From Limimaricola sp. (GTDB lineage: Bacteria > Pseudomonadota > Alphaproteobacteria > Rhodobacterales > Rhodobacteraceae), in contig NZ_WGLM01000004.1 of the NCBI RefSeq assembly GCF_016125575.1, forward strand, positions 746,501 to 810,500: DNA of 64,000 nt. Reading direction: 5' to 3'. The notes under the pieces were generated by a model. It saw only the letters and a program-made list of their open reading frames with translations, was not told the origin of the DNA and did no database searches. Positions 34,715-45,344 of this stretch are shown here, in pieces. A program made the translations under genes and the position numbers. Within the stretch, counting starts at the first letter, position 1. Every line of letters begins with the position of its first letter.

Positions 34715-35368
34715 ATGCTGCTTCAGACCCGCCCCACCGATTCCGCCGGCGCGCTCGCCCATGACCGGGTCTATCGCGCGCTGCGCAGCCGGATCATGCA
34801 TGGCGAACTGGCGCCCGGCATGGCGCTGACGCTGCGCGGCATCGGCAAGATGTTCGACGTTTCGATGACCCCCGCGCGCGAGGCCGTGCGGCGGCTGGTG
34901 GCCGAAGGCGCGCTGTCGCTCTCCTCCTCAGGCCGCGTCGCGACGCCGGAACTGTCGAACGAGCGGATCGAGGAATTGGCGACGCTGCGCGCCCTGCTGG
35001 AACCCGAATTGGCCAGCCGTGCCCTGCCGCGTGCCCATTTCGCCCTGATCGACCGGCTGGAGGCGATCAACGCCGGCGTCAGCCAGATGGTCGCCCGGCA
35101 TGATGCGACTGGCTATATCCGGATGAACCTCGAATTCCACCGCACACTCTACCTGCGCGCACAGGCCCCGGCAATGCTGGCGATGACCGAGACGGTCTGG
35201 TTGCAACTCGGCCCGACGATGCGCGCGCTCTACGGACGGCTGAAGCGGACTGATCCGCCCTATCACCACAAGCTGATCCTCGCCGCGCTGAAGGCGGGTG
35301 ACGATCCGGGGCTGCGTCTGGCCGTGCGCACCGACGTGACGCAGGGCCTGCGGATGTTGAAGGGGTAG
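34715..35368 (+). CDS. GntR-family regulator, FadR/FCD subfamily (AkgR-like candidate)
   Basis: The protein has 217 residues. An N-terminal winged helix (about 15-80) contains the GntR hallmark RVYRALRSRIMHGELAPG, with recognition region MFDVSMTPAREAVRRL. The C-terminal FCD all-helical effector domain (about 90-215) has the conserved EFHRTLY and HHKLILAALKAGD segments, which carry metal- and ligand-binding His residues. No good Shine-Dalgarno sequence precedes the ATG, so the message may be leaderless. The same palindrome found before its start occurs in tandem before sucC and sdhC. In Rhodobacter sphaeroides the GntR-family protein AkgR is known to activate TCA-cycle genes. Equating this gene with AkgR is inference from family and targets. 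Confidence 0.85.
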   Translation: MLLQTRPTDSAGALAHDRVYRALRSRIMHGELAPGMALTLRGIGKMFDVSMTPAREAVRRLVAEGALSLSSSGRVATPELSNERIEELATLRALLEPELASRALPRAHFALIDRLEAINAGVSQMVARHDATGYIRMNLEFHRTLYLRAQAPAMLAMTETVWLQLGPTMRALYGRLKRTDPPYHHKLILAALKAGDDPGLRLAVRTDVTQGLRMLKG

Positions 35369-35530
35369 GGGGCGCTGCCCCCCGTCCGGCTGCGCCGGCC
35401 TCCCCCCGGAGTTTTTTTGACCAAAGAAGGCGTTAAGGGCTCGTTAAGGTTAACGCGCCCGACTTGCCGCTTCTTTGGTCCGGAAAACTCCGGGGGTGAG
35501 GGCCGAAGGCCCGAGGGGGCAGCGCCCCCT
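35368..35530. terminator. Large inverted-repeat bidirectional terminator between the GntR gene and lpd
   Basis: The arms at 35403-35429 and 35470-35496 match at 24 of 27 positions when one is reverse-complemented (CCCCCGGAGTTTT and GACCAAAGAAG). They enclose a nested GCGTTAA/TTAACGC pair (35430-35436, 35450-35456). GGGGGCGCTGCCCCC lies at 35368-35382 and its counterpart at 35515-35530. The element ends both converging genes and resembles the GC-rich intergenic repeats common in Rhodobacteraceae. Confidence 0.75.
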
Positions 35531-35538
35531 GCGCGGCC

Positions 35539-36927
35539 TCAGGAATGGATCGGCCCGTCGCCGCAGGCGAGCGCCGCCTCGCGCACCGCCTCGGAATAGG
35601 TCGGATGTGCGTGGCAGGTGCGGGCCAGATCTTCGGCCGCGGCGCCGAATTCCATCGCCACGCAAATTTCGTGGATCAGGTCGCCCGCCGCGGGGCCGAT
35701 GATATGGGCGCCAAGGATGCGGTCGGTCGCATTGTCGGCAAGGATCTTGACGAAGCCGTCGCCGGCGAAGTTGGCCTTGGCGCGGCCATTGCCCATGAAG
35801 CTGAACTTGCCCACCTTGTAGGCGCGCCCGGCCTCTTTCAGCTGTTCCTCGGTCTGTCCCACGTTGGCGACCTCGGGGTGGGTGTAGATCACGCCGGGGA
35901 TCACGCCGTAATTCACGTGGCCCGCCTTGCCCGCCAGTATCTCGGCCATTGCCATGCCCTCGTCCTCGGCCTTGTGGGCGAGCATCGGGCCGGCGATCGC
36001 GTCGCCGATGGCGTAGATGCCGGCTACGCTGGTGGCGTAGTGGGCGTCGGTCTCGATCTGGCCGCGCTTGCTGAGCGTCACGCCAAGGGCATCGAGGCCC
36101 AGCCCCTCGGTATGCGGTTTGCGCCCGGTGGCGACCAGCACCGCGTCGGCCTGAAGCGTCGTTTCGCTGTCGTCCTTGCGCAACTTGTAGGTGACGCTGG
36201 CCTTCTTGGCCTTCACCGTGGCCGATTGCACCGCGGCGCCCATCACGAATGTCAGCCCCTGCTTTTCCAGCAGGCGCTTGAAGGTTTTCTGGACCTCGCC
36301 GTCCATGCCGGGGGTGATCGCGTCGAGATACTCGATCACCGTCACCTCCGAACCGAGGCGGCGATAGACAGAGCCAAGCTCCAGCCCGATCACGCCCGCG
36401 CCGATGACGACCAGCGATTTCGGCACGCTGGACAGCGCCAATGCGCCGGTGGACGTGACGATCACCTTTTCGTCGACCTCGACCCCCGGCAGCGCTGCCG
36501 AATCCGAGCCTGTGGCGATCACGATATGCTTGGCCTCGTGAACCTCGTCGCCCACCTTGACCTTGCCGGCGGCAGGGATGCTCGCCCAGCCCTTGATCCA
36601 GTCGATCTTGTTCTTCTTGAACAGGAACTCGATGCCCTTGGTGTTCTGGCCGATGACGTCGTCCTTGTAGGCCAGCATCTGCGACCAGTCGACGGAGGGC
36701 GATTTGCCCTTCAGGCCCATCGTGGCGAAGTTGGTTTCCGCCTCGTGCAGCATGTGGCTGGCATGCAGCAGCGCCTTGGACGGGATGCAGCCAACATTCA
36801 GGCAGGTTCCGCCCAAGGTCTCGCGTCCTTCGACCACGGCGGTCTTGAGGCCCAGCTGGGCGCAGCGGATGGCACAGACATAGCCGCCGGGGCCGGCGCC
36901 GATGATGATGACGTCATATGTGGACAT
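35539..36927 (-). CDS. lpdA: Dihydrolipoyl dehydrogenase (E3)
   Basis: The protein has 462 residues, normal for E3. An N-terminal FAD-binding GxGxxG ([10 protein letters not shown]) is followed by the redox-active disulfide C42-LNVG-C47 in [13 protein letters not shown]. The NAD-binding GAGVIGLE segment lies at about 175-185, and the C-terminal dimerisation domain carries the catalytic HAHPTxxE. It reoxidises dihydrolipoamide on the E2 subunit of 2-oxoglutarate dehydrogenase with NAD+. The gene is last in the suc cluster, 86 bp after the MAPEG gene, so it probably belongs to the same transcription unit. The gap contains a CCCCCGGGGATATTTATGG element similar to the arm of the terminator at 35403. 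It serves 2-oxoglutarate dehydrogenase and possibly other 2-oxoacid dehydrogenases. Confidence 0.95.
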   Translation of the reverse strand: MSTYDVIIIGAGPGGYVCAIRCAQLGLKTAVVEGRETLGGTCLNVGCIPSKALLHASHMLHEAETNFATMGLKGKSPSVDWSQMLAYKDDVIGQNTKGIEFLFKKNKIDWIKGWASIPAAGKVKVGDEVHEAKHIVIATGSDSAALPGVEVDEKVIVTSTGALALSSVPKSLVVIGAGVIGLELGSVYRRLGSEVTVIEYLDAITPGMDGEVQKTFKRLLEKQGLTFVMGAAVQSATVKAKKASVTYKLRKDDSETTLQADAVLVATGRKPHTEGLGLDALGVTLSKRGQIETDAHYATSVAGIYAIGDAIAGPMLAHKAEDEGMAMAEILAGKAGHVNYGVIPGVIYTHPEVANVGQTEEQLKEAGRAYKVGKFSFMGNGRAKANFAGDGFVKILADNATDRILGAHIIGPAAGDLIHEICVAMEFGAAAEDLARTCHAHPTYSEAVREAALACGDGPIHS

Positions 36928-37013
36928 GGCATTGGTCCTTTCGGTAGCGGGGGAGGGCGCGATGCCCGCCGGCCTGTGGCCTTCCCCCGGGGATATTTAT
37001 GGCCAATCGAGGC

Positions 37014-37406
37014 CTAGAATACGAGGGCAGAGACAATCATGGCCAGAGTGGCAAGGAAACCCACGAACCAGATGATCGACCGCCAGGGGGCAAGGCCGAA
37101 CCCGTAGGCGGGAACGTAAAGCAGGCGCGCGACGAGGTAGGTCCATGCCATCGTGCCGGAAAATCCGGTGGTCTTGTCGCCCAGAACGCAGACGACCACG
37201 GCCAGCGTGAATAGGATCAGCCCCTCGAAATGGTTGTTCATCGCGCGCTGCATTCTGCCTGCAAGGCCGGTCAGCGCGACGGGTGCGTCGCGCGGCCCCA
37301 TCGCCACCCTTGGGCCCACCTGCAGGTTGCCCAGCACGGAATATACCGCGTATTGCCCGGCCTGCAGCAGGCCGGCCAGTGCGAGAACTGTAAGTTCCGG
37401 GGTCAT
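37014..37406 (-). CDS. MAPEG-family membrane protein
   Basis: The protein is 130 residues from ATG 37406 (MTPELTVLALAGLLQAGQ); the frame is open upstream, but that would overlap the preceding gene. Four hydrophobic segments are visible (about 4-22, 57-75, 79-95 and 105-128). The YSVLGNLQVGPR and RAMNNHFEGLILFT motifs are typical of alphaproteobacterial MAPEG proteins (membrane-associated eicosanoid/glutathione metabolism-like). The Asn-His-x-Glu segment is the usual glutathione-contact region in the family. The gene lies between odhB and lpd in the 2-oxoglutarate dehydrogenase operon, and a metabolic role there is not established. Confidence 0.85.
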   Translation of the reverse strand: MTPELTVLALAGLLQAGQYAVYSVLGNLQVGPRVAMGPRDAPVALTGLAGRMQRAMNNHFEGLILFTLAVVVCVLGDKTTGFSGTMAWTYLVARLLYVPAYGFGLAPWRSIIWFVGFLATLAMIVSALVF

Positions 37407-37417
37407 CGCGGCCTGCC

Positions 37418-37663
37418 TTAAACGGTCTTGAGGAAATGCGCGGTGAAGGTGCCGCCAAAGCCCGCCTCTCGGTCGAGCCAGCTTTGCGCACGGGGGCGGT
37501 CGGCCACCTCGAACAGGCAAACGACGCGGGCCGGTTCATCGGCCCCACGCCACATCTGCAGCAGCGTCAACCCGGCCAGCCGCCGTGCCTCGGCCTCGTC
37601 CGCGAAGGCGGATTTCCACCCGGCAAAGTCGGTCGTCTCGATTTCGCACAGGAGGTGGGTCAT
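37418..37663 (-). CDS. Small hypothetical protein in the 2-oxoglutarate dehydrogenase operon
   Basis: The protein has 81 residues, starts 7 bp after the sucB stop, and ends 11 bp before the MAPEG start, so the spacing supports a translated operon member. The sequence (MTHLLCEIETTDFAGWKSAF, an ADEAEARR helix, LTLLQMWRGADEP, then VVCLFEVADRPRAQSWLD) alternates beta-alpha-beta. It could adopt a small dimeric alpha/beta-barrel (ferredoxin-like) fold as in monooxygenase-like or YciI-like proteins. I do not recognise a specific family and assign no function. Confidence 0.72.
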   Translation of the reverse strand: MTHLLCEIETTDFAGWKSAFADEAEARRLAGLTLLQMWRGADEPARVVCLFEVADRPRAQSWLDREAGFGGTFTAHFLKTV

Positions 37664-37670
37664 CCGGGCC

Positions 37671-38879
37671 TCAGAGGTCCATCAGAAGGCGACGGGGATC
37701 TTCCAGCGCCTCCTTGACGCGGACAAGGAACGTCACCGCGCCCTTGCCGTCAACGATGCGGTGATCGTAGCTGAGCGCGAGGTACATCATCGGCCGGATC
37801 ACGATCTGGCCACCGACCACGACGGGCCGGTCCTGGATCTTGTGCATACCAAGGATGCCCGATTGCGGCGGGTTGAGGATGGGCGAGGACATCAGGCTGC
37901 CATAGACGCCGCCGTTGGAGATGGTGAAGGTTCCGCCCTGCATGTCGGCCATGCTCAGCTTGCCATCACGCGCCTTCACGCCCATCTCGGCGATCGCCTT
38001 TTCGATCCCGGCAAAACTCATCTGGTCGGCATCGCGGATCACCGGCACGACAAGTCCGGTGGGCGTGCCCACGGCAATGCCCATGTGGACGTAGTTCTTG
38101 TAGATCACGTCGGTGCCGTCGATCTCGGCATTCACATCCGGCACTTCGCGCAAGGCATGCACGCAGGCCTTGGTGAAAAAGGACATGAACCCCAGCTTTA
38201 CGCCGTGCTTCTTCTCGAAGAGGTCCTTGTATTCGCTGCGCAGCCCCATGACGCCGGACATGTCGACCTCGTTATAGGTGGTCAGCATCGCGGCAGTGTT
38301 CTGGGCCTCCTTCAGGCGGCGCGCGATGGTCTGGCGCAGGCGCGTCATCTTCACCCGCTCCTCGCGAGCCACGTCATCGGCGGCGGTGGGCGCGCGGGGG
38401 GCAGCGGGTGCGGGGGCTTCGGCCTTGGGTGTGGCCAGCGCGTTCAGCACGTCTTCCTTCATGACGCGGCCATCCTTGCCGGTGCCGGAGACGTCGGTGC
38501 GCGACAGGTTGTTCTCGGCCATCAGCTTCTTGGCGGAAGGGGCATCTTCGACATCGCGTGCCGGCGCCGTTTCCTCTGCCTTAGGCGCGGGTTCGGCCTT
38601 GGCGGCGGGTTTGGCGGCGGGCTTGGCCGCGGGGGCGGCATCGCCTTCGGTCACCTGCGCCAACAGCGCATTGACGCCCACCGTCTCGCCTTCGGGGGCG
38701 ACGATTTCGGCCAATGTGCCGGCAACGGGCGACGGCACCTCGACCGTGACCTTGTCGGTCTCCAACTCGCACAGCATCTCGTCGACGGCCACGGTGTCGC
38801 CCGGTTTCTTGAACCATGTGGCCACGGTGGCTTCGGTAACGCTTTCACCCAGGGTGGGGACGCGGATTTCGGTGCTCAT
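37671..38879 (-). CDS. sucB: Dihydrolipoyllysine-residue succinyltransferase, E2 of 2-oxoglutarate dehydrogenase
   Basis: The protein has 402 residues. The N-terminal lipoyl domain carries K43 in [11 protein letters not shown], the lipoylation site. An Ala/Pro/Lys-rich linker follows (about 80-110), then a peripheral E1/E3-binding domain ([25 protein letters not shown] is its typical core) and the catalytic acyltransferase domain, ending with the active-site HRIVDG. It transfers succinyl from E1 to CoA, forming succinyl-CoA. Its ATG overlaps the sucA stop by 4 bp (ATGA), showing translational coupling. This is the usual E2o length and layout with a single lipoyl domain. Confidence 0.97.
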   Translation of the reverse strand: MSTEIRVPTLGESVTEATVATWFKKPGDTVAVDEMLCELETDKVTVEVPSPVAGTLAEIVAPEGETVGVNALLAQVTEGDAAPAAKPAAKPAAKAEPAPKAEETAPARDVEDAPSAKKLMAENNLSRTDVSGTGKDGRVMKEDVLNALATPKAEAPAPAAPRAPTAADDVAREERVKMTRLRQTIARRLKEAQNTAAMLTTYNEVDMSGVMGLRSEYKDLFEKKHGVKLGFMSFFTKACVHALREVPDVNAEIDGTDVIYKNYVHMGIAVGTPTGLVVPVIRDADQMSFAGIEKAIAEMGVKARDGKLSMADMQGGTFTISNGGVYGSLMSSPILNPPQSGILGMHKIQDRPVVVGGQIVIRPMMYLALSYDHRIVDGKGAVTFLVRVKEALEDPRRLLMDL

Positions 38880-41839
38880 TCCTTGTTTCCTTCAATTCCC
38901 AGCGCTTCGAGGACGAGCGCCGACTGCTGTGCCTTGTGCTGGCTGGCCAAGCCCGTGGCGGGCGAGGCCGAGGCGGGACGCCCGGCATAGACGGGGCGGC
39001 CAACGCGCGCCTCGATCCGGCCCAGCACCCATTCGATATTGGGTTCGATAAAGTTCCACCCGCCCTGGTTCTTCGGCTCTTCCTGGCACCAGACCATTTC
39101 GGCGCCCTTGAACCGTTCCAGTTCCTTCACAAGGCTGAGGGCCGGGAAGGGATAGAATTGTTCGACCCTAAGCAGGTAGACATCGTCCAGACCCCGCGCG
39201 TCGCGCTCTTCCAGCAGGTCGTAATAGACCTTGCCCGAGCACATCACCACGCGGCTGATCTTGTCGTCGGGCCGCAGCTTCAGGTCCGAATGGCCCTTCT
39301 GCGCGTCGTCCCACAGCACCCGGTGAAAGCTTGATCCGGTCAGCATGTCAGAGGCGTCCGAGATCGCCAGCTTGTGCCGCAGCAGCGATTTGGGGGTCAT
39401 CAGGATCAGCGGTTTGCGGAAGTTGCGGTGCATCTGCCGGCGCAGAATGTGGAAGTAGTTGGCGGGCGTCGTGCAGTTGGCGACGATCCAGTTATCTTGG
39501 CCACACATCGTCAGGAACCGTTCCAGCCGTGCGCTGGAATGTTCGGGGCCTTGCCCCTCGAAGCCATGCGGCAGCAGGCAGACAAGGCCCGACATCCGCA
39601 ACCATTTCGATTCGCCCGAGGAAATGAACTGGTCGAACATGATCTGGGCGCCGTTGGCGAAGTCGCCGAACTGGGCCTCCCACATCACCAACGAATTGGG
39701 TTCGGCCAGCGAATAGCCGTATTCGAAGCCCAGCACCGCATATTCCGAAAGCATCGAATCGATGACTTCGAACGGGGCCTGACCGGCGCGGATATTCGCC
39801 AGCGGGTAGTAGCGCTCTTCGGTCTCTTGACTGACCAGGGCCGAATGGCGCTGGCTGAAGGTGCCGCGCGTGCTGTCCTGCCCGGCCAGACGCACCGGGT
39901 AGCCTTCCAGCATCAGGCTGCCAAAGGCCATCGCCTCGGCGGTGGCCCAGTCAAAGCCCTCGCCGGTCTCGAACATCTTCGCCTTGGTTTCGAGCAGCCT
40001 CTCGACCGTCTTGTGCAAGGCAAACCCCTCGGGCGCGCGGGTGATCGCGCGACCGATCTCGGCCATCATCTTCTCGCTGATCGCGGTTTTGCCGCGCTGG
40101 TACTTGCCCTGTTTCTGGCGGTCCATGTGGCTCCACCGGCCGTCCAGCCAGTCGGCCTTGTTGGGCTTGAACGTCTTTCCGGCCTCGAACTCTTCATTCA
40201 GGGTGGCCTGAAACTGCGCCTTCATGTCCTCGATCTCGCCCTCGGGGATCAGGCCGTCCTTGACCAGACGTTCGGTGTAAAGCGTCAGCGTGGTCTTCTG
40301 TTTCTTGATGGCCTTGTACATCAAGGGATTGGTGAACATCGGCTCGTCGCCTTCGTTATGCCCGAAGCGACGGTAGCAGAACATGTCGATGACCACGTCC
40401 TTGTGGAACTTCTGCCGGAACTCGGTGGCGACCTTGGCGGCGTGCACGACGGCCTCGGGATCGTCCCCGTTGACGTGGAAGATCGGCGCCTCGACCATCA
40501 GCGCGATGTCGGTCGGGTAGGGGCTGGACCGGCTGAAATGCGGCGCCGTGGTAAAGCCGATCTGGTTGTTGACGATGATATGGATGGTGCCCCCGGTGCG
40601 GTGGCCGGTCAGGCCCGACAGGCCGAAACACTCTGCCACCACGCCCTGCCCGGCAAAGGCCGCATCGCCGTGCAACAGGACTGGCAGAACCCTGATCCGG
40701 TCCTTGTCGCCCTTCTGCGCCTGCTTGGCGCGCACCTTGCCCAGAACGACGGGGTTGACCGCCTCGAGGTGGCTGGGGTTGGCCGTCAGGGACAGATGCA
40801 CCTCGTTGCCGTCAAACTCGCGGTCGGAGGACGCGCCGAGGTGGTATTTCACGTCACCCGAGCCGTCGACATCCTCTGGCTTGAAGCTGCCGCCCTGAAA
40901 TTCGTTGAAGATCGCGCGATAGGGCTTGCTCATCACGTTGGCCAGCACGCTGAGGCGGCCCCGGTGCGGCATCCCGATGACGATCTCCTCGACCCCCAGC
41001 GCGCCGCCGCGCTTGATGATCTGTTCCATTGCCGGGATCAGGCTTTCGGCACCGTCGAGGCCGAAACGCTTGGTTCCCATGAACTTCACATGGCAGAACT
41101 TCTCGAAACCCTCGGCCTCGACCAACTTGTTCAAAATCGCCTTGCGGCCATTCTGGGTAAAACTGATCTCCTTGCCGTAGCCCTCGATCCGCTCTTTCAG
41201 CCAGCCGGCCTCTTCGGGGTTCGAGATGTGCATGTATTGCAGCGCAAAGGTGCCGCAGTAGGTGCGCCGGACCAGCGCAATGATTTCGTTCATCGTCGCG
41301 ATTTCAAGGCCCAGCACATTGTCGATGAAGATCGGCCGTTCCATGTCGGCCGGTCCGAAACCGTATGAGGCGGGATCAAGCTCGGGGTGGGATTTGTCGT
41401 CGCGGTGGTGCAGCGGGTCAAGGTTGGCCATCAGGTGGCCCCGGATCCGGTAGGCACGGATGATCATCAGCGCGCGGATCGAATCCAGCACCGCAAGGCG
41501 CACCTGCGCGGGAGACAGTTCCACACCCTTCTCGGCGGCCTTGGATTTGATCTTGTCGGCGGCGGCCTTGGGTTCGCTCGGCCACTGGCCGTCCAGCGCG
41601 GCGGTCAACTCGTCGGTAGGCATGGGCGGCCAATCGGCGCGTCCCCAGGACGGGCCGGCCGCCTCGGCCTTGGCATCGCCCGTGGCGTCGCCGAGTGACT
41701 TGAAGAAGGCCTGCCAGCTTTCATCGACCGCGTTTGGATTGTCGGCATAGCGGGCATAAAGCTGCTCGATATAGACCGCGTTCTGCCCTTGCAAAAAGGA
41801 CGAAGCGTGGAAGATGTCGTTGGGCGATTGTTCGGTCAT
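38876..41839 (-). CDS. sucA: 2-oxoglutarate dehydrogenase E1 component
   Basis: The protein has 987 residues, near the family norm. The N-terminus ([24 protein letters not shown]) is the E1o E2-binding motif. The ThDP-binding region includes the [14 protein letters not shown] segment and the [15 protein letters not shown] loop. The C-terminal transketolase-like domain has [11 protein letters not shown] and [21 protein letters not shown]. It decarboxylates 2-oxoglutarate and passes succinyl to the E2 lipoyl group. It lies 68 bp after the exported-protein gene and overlaps sucB. It is the core TCA enzyme of this operon. Confidence 0.98.
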   Translation of the reverse strand: MTEQSPNDIFHASSFLQGQNAVYIEQLYARYADNPNAVDESWQAFFKSLGDATGDAKAEAAGPSWGRADWPPMPTDELTAALDGQWPSEPKAAADKIKSKAAEKGVELSPAQVRLAVLDSIRALMIIRAYRIRGHLMANLDPLHHRDDKSHPELDPASYGFGPADMERPIFIDNVLGLEIATMNEIIALVRRTYCGTFALQYMHISNPEEAGWLKERIEGYGKEISFTQNGRKAILNKLVEAEGFEKFCHVKFMGTKRFGLDGAESLIPAMEQIIKRGGALGVEEIVIGMPHRGRLSVLANVMSKPYRAIFNEFQGGSFKPEDVDGSGDVKYHLGASSDREFDGNEVHLSLTANPSHLEAVNPVVLGKVRAKQAQKGDKDRIRVLPVLLHGDAAFAGQGVVAECFGLSGLTGHRTGGTIHIIVNNQIGFTTAPHFSRSSPYPTDIALMVEAPIFHVNGDDPEAVVHAAKVATEFRQKFHKDVVIDMFCYRRFGHNEGDEPMFTNPLMYKAIKKQKTTLTLYTERLVKDGLIPEGEIEDMKAQFQATLNEEFEAGKTFKPNKADWLDGRWSHMDRQKQGKYQRGKTAISEKMMAEIGRAITRAPEGFALHKTVERLLETKAKMFETGEGFDWATAEAMAFGSLMLEGYPVRLAGQDSTRGTFSQRHSALVSQETEERYYPLANIRAGQAPFEVIDSMLSEYAVLGFEYGYSLAEPNSLVMWEAQFGDFANGAQIMFDQFISSGESKWLRMSGLVCLLPHGFEGQGPEHSSARLERFLTMCGQDNWIVANCTTPANYFHILRRQMHRNFRKPLILMTPKSLLRHKLAISDASDMLTGSSFHRVLWDDAQKGHSDLKLRPDDKISRVVMCSGKVYYDLLEERDARGLDDVYLLRVEQFYPFPALSLVKELERFKGAEMVWCQEEPKNQGGWNFIEPNIEWVLGRIEARVGRPVYAGRPASASPATGLASQHKAQQSALVLEALGIEGNKE

Positions 41840-41907
41840 CGGGTCAATCCTTGGCTAAGGAAGGATGCGTTTGGGTGCGGCCGTCAACATGGCAAGCCGG
41901 GCCTTTG

Positions 41908-42522
41908 TCAGGAGGGCTCCATCTGGACCCGCTCCATGCGGAATCCATCCGTCAGCCGGGTGCGAGCGGGGTCGGATGTCAGCCGGGTCCATGTGCTGTA
42001 CATCTTGTAGGTGATGTCGGGCGAAAAACGCATCGCGGTTTCATCATAACGCAGGGCGATCAGCTCCAGCGCCGGCAGGGTTTCGGGGCCGCCATACTTG
42101 GACATCCAGTCCATCAACTCGTCCGACGGAAGATTGGCGAAATAGCAGCCCAGGTGTTCACCGCCTGCATCGGTCTGCGCGATGGTGATGGCCAGCACCG
42201 CATCGCCTTGAGACCAGACCGAGGCCTGCCCCTGCGTCGTCATCGTGGCAAAGTTGCCGGCCAGTCGCGGGGCCGCCGCAAAGCGCGACTCGAGATCTGG
42301 CATGCCATTGGTGAATCCGATGATCAGCGCGGTCGAGAGATCGGCCAGCGGGCCGGTGGGGTCGGCCTCGATCGGTGCCCAGCCCATGTCCGGCAGACGG
42401 GCAACCTTTTCCGGGCCCGTGGTCATCGGGTCGGTGCACAGGTTGACGACATCCGTCATCGGACCGGCCTGCGCGGCCCCCGCGATGGCACAAAACACGA
42501 TACTCGCAAGCGCCTTTTTCAT
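41908..42522 (-). CDS. Exported hypothetical protein between sucD and sucA
   Basis: The protein has 204 residues. A typical Sec signal peptide (MKKALASIVFCAIAGAAQA-G) is followed by a periplasmic domain with a Cys in VVNLCTDPM and another in GGEHLGCYFANLP, which could form a disulfide. A strong Shine-Dalgarno GGAGG lies 8 nt before the ATG. The gene starts 19 bp after the sucD stop. I do not recognise a family. The placement of a periplasmic protein among cytosolic TCA enzymes is odd. It may be cotranscribed only by position. Confidence 0.82.
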   Translation of the reverse strand: MKKALASIVFCAIAGAAQAGPMTDVVNLCTDPMTTGPEKVARLPDMGWAPIEADPTGPLADLSTALIIGFTNGMPDLESRFAAAPRLAGNFATMTTQGQASVWSQGDAVLAITIAQTDAGGEHLGCYFANLPSDELMDWMSKYGGPETLPALELIALRYDETAMRFSPDITYKMYSTWTRLTSDPARTRLTDGFRMERVQMEPS

Positions 42523-42541
42523 CGGCGTAACCTCCAGAACC

Positions 42542-43426
42542 TCAGGTGTTGATCGCTTTCAGCACTGCCTCGCCCAGGCCCGCTGGGCTGTCGGCCACCA
42601 CGATTCCGGCCGCTTTCATCGCCTCGATCTTGCTTTCGGCGTCGCCCTTGCCGCCAGAGACGATGGCGCCCGCATGGCCCATGCGGCGGCCCGGCGGCGC
42701 GGTGCGCCCGGCGATAAAGCCCGCGACCGGTTTCCACCGCCCGCGCTTTTTCTCGTCGGCCAGAAACTGCGCCGCTTCTTCCTCGGCCGAGCCGCCGATC
42801 TCGCCGATCATGATGATCGACTGCGTCTCGGGGTCGGCCAGGAACATCTCCAGCACGTCGATATGTTCGGTGCCCTTGATCGGGTCGCCGCCGATGCCCA
42901 CGGCAGTTGATTGGCCTAGGCCACTGTCGGATGTCTGTTTCACCGCTTCGTAGGTTAGGGTACCCGACCGGCTGACAACACCCACGCTGCCGCGTTTGTG
43001 AATGTGGCCGGGCATGATGCCGATCTTGCATGCGTCGGGCGTGATGACGCCGGGGCAGTTCGGCCCGATCAGCCGGCTTTTGGACCCGTCCAGCGCGCGT
43101 TTCACCTTCATCATGTCCAGCACCGGGATGCCTTCGGTGATGCAGACGATCAGCTCCATCTCGGCGTCGATCGCCTCGAGGATGCTGTCGGCGGCAAAGG
43201 GCGGCGGCACGTAGATGACGCTGGCATTGGCCTGCGTGCGCGCCTTGGCCTCGTGGACCGAGTTGAAGACGGGCAGGCCGAGGTGATCCGTCCCGCCCTT
43301 GCCGGGCGTCACGCCCCCGACCATCTTCGTACCGTAGGCGATGGCCTGTTCCGAATGGAACGTGCCTTGGCTGCCGGTGATGCCCTGGCAGATGACGCGG
43401 GTGTTTTCGTTGACGAGAATGGCCAT
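42542..43426 (-). CDS. sucD: Succinyl-CoA synthetase alpha subunit
   Basis: The protein has 294 residues. An N-terminal CoA-binding Rossmann domain ([21 protein letters not shown]) carries the family pattern GxTGxxGxFH. [15 protein letters not shown] segment follows. In the C-terminal half, the [13 protein letters not shown] motif contains the phosphorylated active-site histidine. With SucC it converts succinyl-CoA, ADP (or GDP) and phosphate to succinate, ATP and CoA. It is separated from sucC by the 169-residue exported-protein gene, with a 43-bp gap before it. Confidence 0.98.
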   Translation of the reverse strand: MAILVNENTRVICQGITGSQGTFHSEQAIAYGTKMVGGVTPGKGGTDHLGLPVFNSVHEAKARTQANASVIYVPPPFAADSILEAIDAEMELIVCITEGIPVLDMMKVKRALDGSKSRLIGPNCPGVITPDACKIGIMPGHIHKRGSVGVVSRSGTLTYEAVKQTSDSGLGQSTAVGIGGDPIKGTEHIDVLEMFLADPETQSIIMIGEIGGSAEEEAAQFLADEKKRGRWKPVAGFIAGRTAPPGRRMGHAGAIVSGGKGDAESKIEAMKAAGIVVADSPAGLGEAVLKAINT

Positions 43427-43469
43427 ATCGGTCCCTTACGTTATTCGATCTTGGGCGGCGGGGAACATC

Positions 43470-43975
43470 TCAGTCCTGCGCCGCGGGTTTTACCAGTTTG
43501 AGCCCGTACCAGCCCTGTTCACGTGGCACGATCGAGACAAAGCGGTAGGGCTTGCCGCCGATCTGGATGGCGGCGGCATCGCCGCTGCCAAACCGGCCGA
43601 CCCAGGCCGCCTCGTCCTTGCCCTCGGGGTTCAGCTGTGAGGCGATCTGCACAAAGGCCTGTACCGAGGTGTGATGGTCGTCCGTGGTCTTGAACACCAG
43701 CGAACAGATCTGTTCATCTTCCGGCGGGTAAAGCCGTACCGACATGTTGCGCACCGGATCAAAGACAGTGCCGCTTTCGATGCGGTCGGTCAGGCCGAAA
43801 CCCGCAAGAAAGGCCGCGTCACGCGCGACGCCGCTGTATTCCGGTTTCAGACAGACGTCGATGAAGGTCTGATAAGCGTCCTGAACGCTGACAGGCTCTT
43901 CTCCAGCCAAGGCGCAGGCGGGTATGGCCAGCGCGAAAAGCGCTGCCGGGACCGCCGTGAATGCGCCTGACCGGA

Positions 43976-43979
<4 letters not shown>
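43470..43979 (-). CDS. Exported hypothetical protein between sucC and sucD
   Basis: The protein has 169 residues and starts with GTG at 43979, overlapping the sucC stop by 4 bp (GTGA), so translation is coupled to sucC. A signal peptide is clear ([20 protein letters not shown], cleavage near CALA-G). The mature part has two cysteines, in [10 protein letters not shown] and EQICSLVF, which may be disulfide-bonded, and ends with a beta-rich segment. The [11 protein letters not shown] opening resembles small periplasmic proteins common in Rhodobacteraceae, but I cannot name a family. Confidence 0.82.
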
Positions 43980-45169
<1,190 letters not shown>

Positions 45170-45266
45170 GTGTCGGTCCTTCCGGTGGCCTCTTCGGCCT
45201 AGCCAAAACACACCCGACCGCGCGAAAAAACAGTGATTTTCGCTGGTCGGGGGAAAAACCGACATA

Positions 45267-45297
45267 TGTGATCACACGCTGAAAATGTGTGATCACA
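45267..45297 (-). promoter_or_regulatory. Tandem TGTGATCACA operators upstream of sucC
   Basis: Perfect 10-bp palindromes lie at 45267-45276 and 45288-45297, separated by 11 bp, so corresponding bases are 21 bp apart (two helical turns). They lie 98-128 bp upstream of the sucC ATG, just beyond the pepT stop. The same pair with the same spacing stands upstream of sdhC. I infer binding of a dimeric regulator, probably the GntR protein at 34715, in an activator-like position. Confidence 0.75.
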
Positions 45298-45344
45298 TAT
45301 CACGCGCCCGTGTTGGATTGATTCGCGCGGTCGTCCGTCTTCGG

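Noticed and set aside
35545-37017. 490-residue plus-strand frame opposite lpd
   Set aside because: Antisense to lpd, which has full E3 motifs; the translation looks like a GC-rich shadow without a family pattern.
39374-41368. 664-residue plus-strand frame opposite sucA
   Set aside because: Antisense to sucA, which has complete E1 motifs; no domain is recognisable in it.
45170-45265. Upstream in-frame start for sucC at 45265
   Set aside because: The added 32 residues are not like SucC, the good ribosome-binding site is at 45169, and the region carries the operator.
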